Program-made: the position numbers and the translations under genes
Notes under the pieces: generated by a model
Told to the model about the DNA's origin: nothing
Databases searched by the model: none
Seen by the model: the letters and a program-made list of their open reading frames with translations, nothing else
In this document: positions 1 through 5,448 of the stretch, in pieces
Layout of the letters: every line of letters starts with the position of its first letter
How positions within the stretch are numbered: the stretch's first letter is position 1
NCBI GenBank assembly: GCA_003648815.1
Contig: QMPZ01000078.1
Coordinates: 1 to 7,409 of the forward strand
Length of the DNA: 7,409 bases
DNA from: Candidatus Aerophobota bacterium
GTDB lineage: Bacteria > Aerophobota > Aerophobia > Aerophobales > B47-G16
Reading direction: 5' to 3'

Positions 1-108
1 CCAAAGACCTTTCTTGATGGAAAATACTCCCTCAACTTCCTCAACCGATTTTTTGATGAAGTCGATCATTACCTTTTTATCAACCTTATAGCCCTTTTCC
101 TCCTTCAA
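1..108 (-). CDS. Asp23/Gls24-family (YqhY-like) protein, N-terminal part only
   Basis: The first 36 codons of a gene that runs off the left end of the window. It starts at a TTG (108-106) that overlaps the end of accC by 23 bases in another frame. I chose this start because a near-perfect AAAGGAGG lies 5 bases upstream; an in-frame ATG at 69-67 has a much weaker site. The visible residues include a stretch ending EEVEGVFSI, which resembles the opening of the Asp23/Gls24 (DUF322) domain, where a helix leads into a short 'evpGV' motif. Position supports this: in many Firmicutes an Asp23-like gene (yqhY in B. subtilis) follows accC directly. In B. subtilis, loss of YqhY is reported to select suppressor mutations in acetyl-CoA carboxylase genes, so a role in tuning fatty-acid synthesis is plausible. 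The family call rests on few residues plus context; NusB would be the other common gene in this neighbourhood. Confidence 0.6.
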   Translation of the reverse strand, partial: MKEEKGYKVDKKVMIDFIKKSVEEVEGVFSIKKGLW

Positions 109-1465
109 CTTTACCTCCTTTCCCCATCATCAACTCCTCTTCCACAAAACTGGTGTAAAACTGGCCTTTTTGGAACCGCTCGTCCTCTATTATGTGTTGA
201 TGAAAGGGGATGGTGGTCTTTATTCCCTCGATGACGAATTCCTCCAAGGCCCTTTTCATTCGCCCCATCGCTTCTCTCCTGTCCCTTCCCCAGGTTATAA
301 GCTTAGCCAGAAGGGAATCATAAGCAGAGGGGACGAAGTAGCCAGAAAAGATGTGTGTATCCACTCTTACCCCGGGTCCGCCAGGAAGGTGAAGGGCGGT
401 AATTTTTCCAGGAGAAGGAGCAAAATTCTTTTCTGGATCTTCTGCATTAATGCGACATTCAATGGCACTGCCCTCAATCCTTATATCTTCCTGATCGTAG
501 GAGAGCCTTTCTCCGGCAGCGATGAGAATCTGGTCCTTGACCAGGTCCCTTCCTGTGACCATCTCCGTTACCGGATGCTCTACCTGGAGCCGGGTATTAA
601 CCTCCATAAAGTAAAATCTTTTTTCCTCGTCCACTAAAAATTCCACCGTCCCCACGCCCACATAACCCAGCTCCTCAGCCACTTTCACCGCTGCTTTTCC
701 CATTTGCCGGCGCAGGGAATCGTCCAGAATGAGGGAGGGAGATTCCTCCATTAATTTCTGATGTCGACGCTGAATGGAACAGTCTCTTTCTCCAAGGTGA
801 AGGACCTTGCCGAACTTATCGGCAAGTATCTGAAATTCGATGTGTCTTGCTCTATTAAAATACTTTTCTATGTAAAGGTCAGGCTTTCCGAAGGATGATT
901 TTGCCTCCTGTTGAGCTAAGTCGAAAAGCGAGTCCAACTCCTTTTCCTCTCGGACCACTCGCATTCCCCGACCCCCTCCTCCTAAAGCTGCCTTCAGGAT
1001 TACCGGATAACCAATTTGAGAGATAACCTCGCGAGCTTCCTTTTTGCCCTTCACAACACCATCTGAGCCAGGTATCACGGGAATACCTGCCTCTGCTAAG
1101 GTGTTTCTTGCCTCCACCTTGTCGCCCAATTTTTTAATCACCTCATGAGGGGGTCCGATGAATTCTACCCCTGAAGAACGACAGATTTCTGCAAATTGCT
1201 CATTTTCAGCTAAAAAACCATATCCCGGATGAATGGCATCCACCCCCGCCACCTCAGCAGCGCTGATTATGCGGGAAACGTTAAGGTAACTTTCAGCTGG
1301 ATCACGCGGACCTATGCAGATGGCCTCATCAGCAAAGCGCACGGGCAAGGATTCATCGTCCTCCTTGGAAAATACCACCACCGTCTCTATCCCGAGCTCC
1401 TTGCAAGCTCTTATTATACGAAGGGCAATCTCGCCCCGGTTGGCGATGAGAATTCTTTTAAACAA
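86..1465 (-). CDS. accC: Biotin carboxylase subunit of acetyl-CoA carboxylase (AccC)
   Basis: Carboxylates the biotin carried on AccB using ATP and bicarbonate, the first half-reaction of acetyl-CoA carboxylase, which makes malonyl-CoA for fatty-acid synthesis in the cytoplasm. The 459 residues match the family length. Order: N-terminal biotin-carboxylase domain (about 1-110, opening with IANRGEIALRIIRA), ATP-grasp domain (about 115-325) with the glycine loop GGGGRGMR at 162-169, and C-terminal domain (about 335-440). Residues matching the E. coli active site are visible: K116, K158, H208, K237, E275, E288, N290, R292, Q294, E296 and R338, with the signature EVNTRLQVEHP at 288-298. The start is TTG, with GAGAGG 9 bases upstream, only 3 bases after the accB stop, so translation is probably coupled to accB. 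The carboxyltransferase genes accA and accD are not in the window. No active-site residue appears to be missing. Confidence 0.97.
   Translation of the reverse strand: MFKRILIANRGEIALRIIRACKELGIETVVVFSKEDDESLPVRFADEAICIGPRDPAESYLNVSRIISAAEVAGVDAIHPGYGFLAENEQFAEICRSSGVEFIGPPHEVIKKLGDKVEARNTLAEAGIPVIPGSDGVVKGKKEAREVISQIGYPVILKAALGGGGRGMRVVREEKELDSLFDLAQQEAKSSFGKPDLYIEKYFNRARHIEFQILADKFGKVLHLGERDCSIQRRHQKLMEESPSLILDDSLRRQMGKAAVKVAEELGYVGVGTVEFLVDEEKRFYFMEVNTRLQVEHPVTEMVTGRDLVKDQILIAAGERLSYDQEDIRIEGSAIECRINAEDPEKNFAPSPGKITALHLPGGPGVRVDTHIFSGYFVPSAYDSLLAKLITWGRDRREAMGRMKRALEEFVIEGIKTTIPFHQHIIEDERFQKGQFYTSFVEEELMMGKGGKVEGGKGL
114..121 (-). promoter_or_regulatory. Strong Shine-Dalgarno site for the Asp23-like gene
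   Basis: AAAGGAGG on the minus strand lies inside the accC 3' end, 5 bases before the TTG at 108. This near-perfect anti-16S match decides the TTG start and implies that the overlapping gene is efficiently translated despite the weak start codon. Confidence 0.7.
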
Positions 1466-1468
1466 TCT

Positions 1469-1897
1469 TCATTTCCTCTCTATCAAAAATAGCTCCTGGT
1501 CATATTCCACAGGTTGACCATTTTCCACCAGGATCTTTTTAACCTTTCCGCTCACCTCGGAGGTTATCTCGTTCATCACCTTCATCGCCTCGATAATGCA
1601 AAGGGTCTGCCCCTCTGTGACCTCATCACCCACTTCCACAAAAGGTTCCTCCTCCGGAGAAGGAGCTCTGTAAAACGTCCCTACCAACGGAGAACGCACT
1701 GAAAAAAGCTTTTCTTCTTCTTTTTTGCCTTCTGTTTCGATCTTTTCTTGGATTGAGAAAGATTTTTCCCTCTCTTTAACAGGGGATCCTGTCGACTTCA
1801 CCAACTTGAAACGAGTGCCCTTTTCCTCAATTTCCAGCTCTGAAAGACTTGACTCCTCAAAGACCTTAATTATTTTCCTTAACTGTTTGATATCCAT
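1469..1897 (-). CDS. accB: Biotin carboxyl carrier protein of acetyl-CoA carboxylase (AccB)
   Basis: Carries the biotin that shuttles the carboxyl group between AccC and the carboxyltransferase. The protein has 142 residues. An N-terminal helical, charged part (1-35) is followed by a lysine/glutamate-rich linker (about 36-65) and a C-terminal biotinyl domain (about 68-141). The biotin site is EAMKVMNE with the acceptor lysine at K106. The segment TFYRAPSPEEEPF (about 74-86) corresponds to the protruding 'thumb' that marks true acetyl-CoA carboxylase BCCPs rather than other biotinyl domains. The linker is charged rather than the Ala/Pro-rich type of E. coli. The ATG start has AGGTGG 7 bases upstream. 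The gene sits 12 bases after efp and 3 bases before accC, the usual accB-accC pair. BirA-type biotin ligase would be needed for activity and is not seen here. Confidence 0.96.
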   Translation of the reverse strand: MDIKQLRKIIKVFEESSLSELEIEEKGTRFKLVKSTGSPVKEREKSFSIQEKIETEGKKEEEKLFSVRSPLVGTFYRAPSPEEEPFVEVGDEVTEGQTLCIIEAMKVMNEITSEVSGKVKKILVENGQPVEYDQELFLIERK

Positions 1898-1909
1898 TCC
1901 CCATCCACC

Positions 1910-2467
1910 TTATGCTTTACCCACGTACTCTCCTGATCGGGTATCCACCCGAACGACATCTCCCTCCTTTATGAAAAGCGGCACCTGCAGGCTATAACCT
2001 GATTCTAAGACCACCGGCTTGGTGGCCGAGCCCACGGTATCCCCTTTAACCCCTGGGGAGGCCTTTTTCACCTTAAGGTCCACAAAGGTGGGAAGCTCTA
2101 TTCCTATTACTTTTCCCTCGCACAGGCGAAGCGTGACCTCTAAGTTCTCCTTGAGAAATCCCACTTTCCTGCCCAAGACTTTTTCGGGAACCATTTTCTC
2201 CTCAAAGCTTTCCATATCCATAAAGTGAAGGTTTTCTCCTTCTCGGTAAAGATATTGAGCTTTCTTTTCCTCAACGAAGACGTCCTTTATCTTCTGCTCG
2301 GGCTGAAGGACTTTTCTTACGGTCTCAGAGGTCTCAAGGTTCTTCAGCATAACCCGCACAAAGGCGCCTCCTCTTCCTCGTTTCACGTGCTGAAACTCTA
2401 CGACCTCATAAAGGGTTCCATCTATCTCCACGCTCATACCTTCTCTGAGGCTATTGGCGATAATCAT
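1910..2467 (-). CDS. efp: Translation elongation factor P
   Basis: Binds between the P and E sites of ribosomes stalled on consecutive prolines and helps form the peptide bond. The 185 residues match the family. Three domains are expected: KOW-like N-terminal domain (about 1-62), central OB domain (about 65-125) and C-terminal OB domain (about 128-185), which ends with the familiar VPLFIKEGDVVRVDTRSGEYV stretch shortened here to DTRSGEYV at 175-182. I start at the ATG at 2467 because it gives normal length and has AGGAG/GAGAGG 6-9 bases upstream; the open frame extends 10 codons further upstream but that would lengthen the N-terminus oddly. The tip of the loop that reaches the peptidyl-transferase centre reads VKRGRGG (28-34), with arginine at position 32 where E. 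coli and Bacillus have a modified lysine. The start overlaps the upstream peptidase gene by 17 bases. Confidence 0.95.
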   Translation of the reverse strand: MIIANSLREGMSVEIDGTLYEVVEFQHVKRGRGGAFVRVMLKNLETSETVRKVLQPEQKIKDVFVEEKKAQYLYREGENLHFMDMESFEEKMVPEKVLGRKVGFLKENLEVTLRLCEGKVIGIELPTFVDLKVKKASPGVKGDTVGSATKPVVLESGYSLQVPLFIKEGDVVRVDTRSGEYVGKA

Positions 2468-3515
2468 CGAGCACCTCTCCTCCATTTTGAGTGACAAGGA
2501 GCATCCTCTCCACCCTTACCCCTCCCTCGCCAGGAAAGTAAACTCCCGGCTCTATGGTAAATACCATTCCCTCCCTTAAAATCCTTTTGGAATCCGGACT
2601 TATGTTTGGCTCCTCGTGGACCTCAAGACCTACTCCATGGCCAGTGTTGTGAATAAAGACGTAGCCCTCTTCCTTTAGCCTTTGCCTTATTATCCTGTCT
2701 ATTCGCGAGGACTTCACCCCTGGCCTTACCGAATTTATCGCCTCTTCTTGTGCCTGCCTGAGAAGGTCGCGGATCTTGTGCCACCTTTCCTCAACCTGGC
2801 CAAAGAAAAACGTCCTGGTCAGGTCAGCGCAATATCCTTCCACCATAGCACCCAGATCAAAGAGAACCAGATCACCCTTCTTCAGTTTCCTTTCACCGGG
2901 CCTTCCATGGGGAAGGGAGGTTCTTTCACCAAAGAGGACTATGGGAGGAAAGGATTCCTTATCGGCCATTTTTCTGATAAAATAGATGGCTTCCGCCGAA
3001 ACCTCTTTTTCCGTTATCCCTACCTTAAGCAGGCCCTTAAGATGATCAAAGAGGAGCTCGGTCACTCTGGTAGCTTTCCTTATACAGGAAAGCTCTTCCT
3101 CGTCCTTGACCAACCTGAGATCTTCCACCAGTCCCGTACAGGGGACCAATCTCCTTCCTACGAGCTCTATCAGCCTTTTATACTGCCTGTATGATAGATG
3201 AGAGGCCTCAAAGCCAATTTTGGAGGCCTCTACTCTGGTGAGTATTTTACCTATGGCCTTCTCTAATGCCTCTTTTCGGATAACTACCTGCCAGCCGCTC
3301 AGCTCTTTTTTCGCCTCTTCTTCGTAGAGGCGGGAGGTGATGAAGAACCTGTCCGAAGAGGTTAAAAGGATTACCCCTTCCGCCCATGTGCCGGTCAGGT
3401 AAAAGACATTATGAGGTTCTGTTACTATAAAGGCCTCAAGACCTTCTTTCTTTAGCCTTTTTCTTAACCTGAACAGTCGATCATCTGTCCGATAGCTGAA
3501 GTTGTTCTCACGCAT
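2451..3515 (-). CDS. M24B-family Xaa-Pro aminopeptidase / proline dipeptidase
   Basis: A dinuclear metal peptidase that removes an N-terminal residue preceding proline, or splits Xaa-Pro dipeptides, in peptide turnover. The 354 residues fit the short bacterial type. The N-terminal creatinase-like domain spans about 10-135 (containing PHNVFYLTG). The C-terminal 'pita-bread' catalytic domain spans about 140-352. All five metal ligands are visible: D220, D231, H293, E322 and E336. The supporting residues H203 (in PHGRP) and H300 are also present. There is no signal peptide, so it is cytoplasmic. Sequence alone does not separate aminopeptidase P from prolidase, so I give no symbol. The ATG overlaps the stop of the upstream guanylyltransferase gene by 8 bases, and the 3' end overlaps efp by 17. 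The pairing with efp is widespread in Firmicutes (yqhT-efp in B. subtilis), linking two proline-related functions. Confidence 0.93.
   Translation of the reverse strand: MRENNFSYRTDDRLFRLRKRLKKEGLEAFIVTEPHNVFYLTGTWAEGVILLTSSDRFFITSRLYEEEAKKELSGWQVVIRKEALEKAIGKILTRVEASKIGFEASHLSYRQYKRLIELVGRRLVPCTGLVEDLRLVKDEEELSCIRKATRVTELLFDHLKGLLKVGITEKEVSAEAIYFIRKMADKESFPPIVLFGERTSLPHGRPGERKLKKGDLVLFDLGAMVEGYCADLTRTFFFGQVEERWHKIRDLLRQAQEEAINSVRPGVKSSRIDRIIRQRLKEEGYVFIHNTGHGVGLEVHEEPNISPDSKRILREGMVFTIEPGVYFPGEGGVRVERMLLVTQNGGEVLDDYRQ
2474..2481 (-). promoter_or_regulatory. Shine-Dalgarno site that fixes the efp start
   Basis: AGGAGAGG on the minus strand, inside the 3' end of the peptidase gene, lies 6-9 bases before the ATG at 2467. 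It favours this internal ATG over the earlier in-frame codons at 2497 and 2485, giving a normal 185-residue EF-P. Confidence 0.6.
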
Positions 3516-4587
3516 ATCTTTTTAAATCCTCATCTTCTAAGAGTTCATCCACCAGATCCTTTACCTTCTGCACATCTTCCTTGCTTACGACGAGAATCCC
3601 TCTTTTTGAGTTTATGATAATTAAATTAGAAACCCCGATCGTCCCTAAGATCTTATCTTTTTCTCTGTTTATCAGTATGCAGTTGCTGGTCTCCTTTTCC
3701 TTCACCAGTCCTCTTATGATGTTTCCCTGCTCGTCCTCGGGAAATATCCGCTCTAAAGCCTTCCAGCTTCCTATATCGTCCCAGAAAAAGTCCCCTGACA
3801 CGCTCACTACCTTGGTCGCCTTCTCCATAACTCCGTAATCAATGGAGATCTTGGGCAAAAGAGGGTAGACCTCTTCTATCGCCTGCTTTTCTTTTTCCGT
3901 CCCCAAAGCTTTTTCAATTTTCATCAGACCCTCGTAAAGGGAGGGAAGATATTTTTTTATCTCTTTCAGGATGGTGCTGGGCTTCCAGGCGAAGATTCCC
4001 GCATTCCAGAGAAAGCTACCTTGCTCAAAGAATTCCTTGGCCTTTTTATAAGAGGGCTTTTCCGTGAACCTTTCCACCTTGAAAAGAGAAATTTCATCTA
4101 TCACCTTTAACCTGTCCCCTATCTTAAGGTAGCCGTAGGAAGTCTCAGGCCGGGTGGGTTTGATGCCAATGGTCACCAGAAAACCCTTTTCTGCTCCCTG
4201 GGCAGCTACAGATATGGCCTTGTAGAATCTTTCCTCATCTCCTATTATGTGATCGGCAGGGAATATCACCATGGGAACATCTCCCTTTCTCTTTCTTATC
4301 CACACGCTGGCAAGGCCAATACAGGGAGCGGTATCCCTTCCCTCGGGCTCGAGGATGAGGTTCTCAGGAGAAAGAGAAGGCAGTTGAGAAAATAGCTCTT
4401 CCTTAAGCTCTCTTCTGATCGCCAAATAGGTATTTTCCTGGCCGAAAAATTGAGAGGCTCTCCTGTAACTTGCCTGCAGGAGACTTTCCCTTTCGTCCAG
4501 GATTAAAAATTGTTTAGGATACTTCAAACTGCTTAGCGGCCATAGTCTCTTGCCAAATCCCCCTGCCATGATTACTGCAACACTCAT
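3508..4587 (-). CDS. manC: Mannose-1-phosphate guanylyltransferase, single-domain type
   Basis: Makes GDP-mannose from mannose 1-phosphate and GTP, the activated sugar for surface polysaccharides, lipid-linked glycans or GDP-fucose/GDP-rhamnose. The 359 residues hold one nucleotidyltransferase domain (about 1-275) and a short C-terminal beta-helix-like part (about 290-345). The isomerase cupin domain of two-function ManC/AlgA proteins is absent. Family motifs in order: MAGGFGKRLWPLS (8-19 region), KYPKQF (22-27), EPEGRDTAP (80-88), FPADH (109-113), EKP (176-178), WNAGIF (194-199), SIDYGVME (248-255) and WDDIGSW (269-275). I prefer the ATG at 4587; the longer GTG at 4602 would sit on top of the only AGGAG, which lies 14 bases before the chosen ATG, a rather long spacing. 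It is the first gene of the operon, behind a good promoter at 4666-4694. The symbol manC is by function; rfbM is also used. Confidence 0.93.
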   Translation of the reverse strand: MSVAVIMAGGFGKRLWPLSSLKYPKQFLILDERESLLQASYRRASQFFGQENTYLAIRRELKEELFSQLPSLSPENLILEPEGRDTAPCIGLASVWIRKRKGDVPMVIFPADHIIGDEERFYKAISVAAQGAEKGFLVTIGIKPTRPETSYGYLKIGDRLKVIDEISLFKVERFTEKPSYKKAKEFFEQGSFLWNAGIFAWKPSTILKEIKKYLPSLYEGLMKIEKALGTEKEKQAIEEVYPLLPKISIDYGVMEKATKVVSVSGDFFWDDIGSWKALERIFPEDEQGNIIRGLVKEKETSNCILINREKDKILGTIGVSNLIIINSKRGILVVSKEDVQKVKDLVDELLEDEDLKRYA

Positions 4588-4631
4588 TTTTAATTTACCC
4601 ACTCCTGATTAAAAATTAGATTCCTCGATAT

Positions 4632-4650
4632 AGCTTAGATCTGGTAAGCT
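4632..4650 (-). repeat. Inverted repeat in the manC leader
   Basis: AGCTTA (4632-4637) and TAAGCT (4645-4650) form a perfect 6-bp stem with a 7-base loop, starting about 10 bases downstream of the predicted transcription start. It is AT-rich and has no U-run after it, so it is not a terminator. A role in mRNA stability is possible, but a chance palindrome cannot be excluded. Confidence 0.35.
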
Positions 4651-4665
4651 TTCAGTCTCAGCTTT

Positions 4666-4694
4666 ATTCTATCATAAGAGCTTTCCTTCGTCAA
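4666..4694 (-). promoter_or_regulatory. Sigma-70-type promoter for the manC-peptidase-efp-accBC operon
   Basis: Reading the minus strand, TTGACG (4694-4689) is followed by a 17-base spacer and TAGAAT (4671-4666). Each hexamer is one base off consensus. Transcription would start near 4659, leaving a leader of about 72 bases before the manC ATG. The AGCT-flanked inverted repeat 4660-4682 overlaps the -10 region and could be an operator. The position, just after the leuD stop and before the first gene of the tight run, fits well. No intrinsic terminator separates it from leuD, so some readthrough from leuD is likely. Confidence 0.7.
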
Positions 4695-4715
4695 TTTTGT
4701 TTTGCGAAATTCCGC

Positions 4716-5225
4716 TTAAGCTGACTTCCACCCTTTATGCTTTTTAAAATACTCTATTAATCCTCCCGCCTCGATGAGGTCTAAAATAAAAGGAGGGAAG
4801 GGATGAATCCTTAATCTTAAATCCTGCTCGGGAACAAAGACCTCTCCCTTGCTCAGGTTTACGATCAGCTCGCTTCCCTCTTTGATCTTGTCTGTGTTGG
4901 TCTGGATGATGGGAAGCCCAACATTTATGGCGTTGCGGAAAAAGATACGGGCAAATGACTTGGCTATGACCGCTCCTATCCCTGCATACTTAATGGCTAA
5001 AGGGGCCTGTTCCCGGGACGAGCCACAGCCGAAATTTTCCCCAGCCACGACAAAATCACCCGGCGAGATACGTCGGCTAAATTCAGGGGCAATATCCTCA
5101 AATACGTGCTTGGCTAATTCCCTGTTGTCCAGGGTCTTAAACTTATATCGTCCTGAGATGATGTAATCAGTATTTATGTCATCGCCAAACTTATGAGCTC
5201 TGCCACGAAGAATCTTTTCCTTCAT
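4716..5225 (-). CDS. leuD: 3-isopropylmalate dehydratase small subunit (LeuD) or close homologue
   Basis: Small, swivelling subunit of an aconitase-family hydro-lyase that converts 2-isopropylmalate to 3-isopropylmalate in leucine synthesis. The [4Fe-4S] cluster is held by the large subunit, LeuC. The 169 residues match the short bacterial/archaeal type. Visible motifs are GDDINTDYIISGRY (14-27), which forms the substrate-facing loop, NFGCGSSREQAP (64-75) with the GSSRE substrate-binding serines and arginine, and AKSFARIFFRNAINVGLP (88-105). The start is ATG with GGGAGG 5 bases upstream. No large subunit is adjacent, which is unusual because leuC and leuD are generally neighbours. This short subfamily also includes homoaconitase and 2,3-dimethylmalate dehydratase subunits, so the substrate is not proved; the loop YIIS at 21-24 is the part that tunes it. 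It has its own promoter and a structured leader. Confidence 0.85.
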   Translation of the reverse strand: MKEKILRGRAHKFGDDINTDYIISGRYKFKTLDNRELAKHVFEDIAPEFSRRISPGDFVVAGENFGCGSSREQAPLAIKYAGIGAVIAKSFARIFFRNAINVGLPIIQTNTDKIKEGSELIVNLSKGEVFVPEQDLRLRIHPFPPFILDLIEAGGLIEYFKKHKGWKSA

Positions 5226-5229
5226 AATT

Positions 5230-5292
5230 TCCTCCCAGGGTAATGTTAGTATTTAGGAGAAGATGTTTTCCTCAACGGCTTTTGCCTTCTCC
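5230..5292 (-). promoter_or_regulatory. Structured leader of leuD with two competing pairings
   Basis: On the minus-strand RNA, GGAGAAG (5292-5286) pairs perfectly with CTTCTCC (5262-5256), a 7-bp stem whose loop holds a small GGC-AAAA-GCC hairpin (5286-5277). The same TTCTCC (5261-5256) can instead pair with GGAGGA (5235-5230), which is the leuD ribosome binding site, over six positions with one G-U. The two pairings exclude each other, giving an on/off layout for translation. I do not recognise a known riboswitch or T-box. Polypyrimidine segments often complement a Shine-Dalgarno by chance, so this is a candidate only. Confidence 0.35.
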
Positions 5293-5312
5293 CGTCTTCT
5301 TCCAAGTGCCAT
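5253..5312 (-). CDS. Possible 19-residue leader ORF before leuD
   Basis: A short frame, ATG at 5312 to TAA at 5253, encodes MALGRRREKAKAVEENIFS. It starts only a few bases after the predicted transcription start, so it would be nearly leaderless, and it has no good Shine-Dalgarno. Its last two sense codons lie on the CTTCTCC segment that pairs in the leader, and its stop is 27 bases before the leuD ATG, so a translating ribosome would disturb that structure. It has one leucine and no run of leucine codons, unlike classic leu attenuators. It may be chance. Confidence 0.2.
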   Translation of the reverse strand: MALGRRREKAKAVEENIFS

Positions 5313-5323
5313 GAATTTTCTCT

Positions 5324-5351
5324 ATTATAAATCAGGAAAGAACTTAGTCAA
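5324..5351 (-). promoter_or_regulatory. Sigma-70-type promoter for leuD
   Basis: On the minus strand TTGACT (5351-5346) is followed by a 16-base spacer and a perfect TATAAT (5329-5324). Transcription would start near 5317, leaving a leader of about 92 bases. It shows leuD can be expressed independently of the flavoprotein gene upstream. Confidence 0.75.
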
Positions 5352-5448
5352 ATTTAAACCCTTGTCTTTTAGCTATGCATTTCAGTGGTGGTATGATCTT
5401 TGAAAGCGAGAGGACGTTTAATCGCCCCGTACTTATTTGGCATAATTT

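Noticed and set aside
2682..3194. A 170-codon plus-strand frame.
   Set aside because: It is antisense to the M24B peptidase, whose five metal ligands are intact; the long frame is a by-product of its codon use. The same holds for the plus-strand frame at 170-637 opposite accC.
4588..4602. A GTG start for manC five codons upstream of the chosen ATG.
   Set aside because: The GTG overlaps the only AGGAG sequence, leaving no room for ribosome binding, and family members normally begin close to the VAVIMAGG motif.
4703..4715. Small hairpin GCGGAATTTCGC just after the leuD stop.
   Set aside because: Only three or four firm pairs and followed by an A-rich rather than T-rich run on the transcribed strand; not a terminator.
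5411..5428. Possible terminator hairpin after the flavoprotein gene (GGGGCG with CGTCCT around a 6-base loop on the minus strand).
   Set aside because: The stem has six pairs with two G-U wobbles and no U-run follows, so it does not meet the pattern of an intrinsic terminator.
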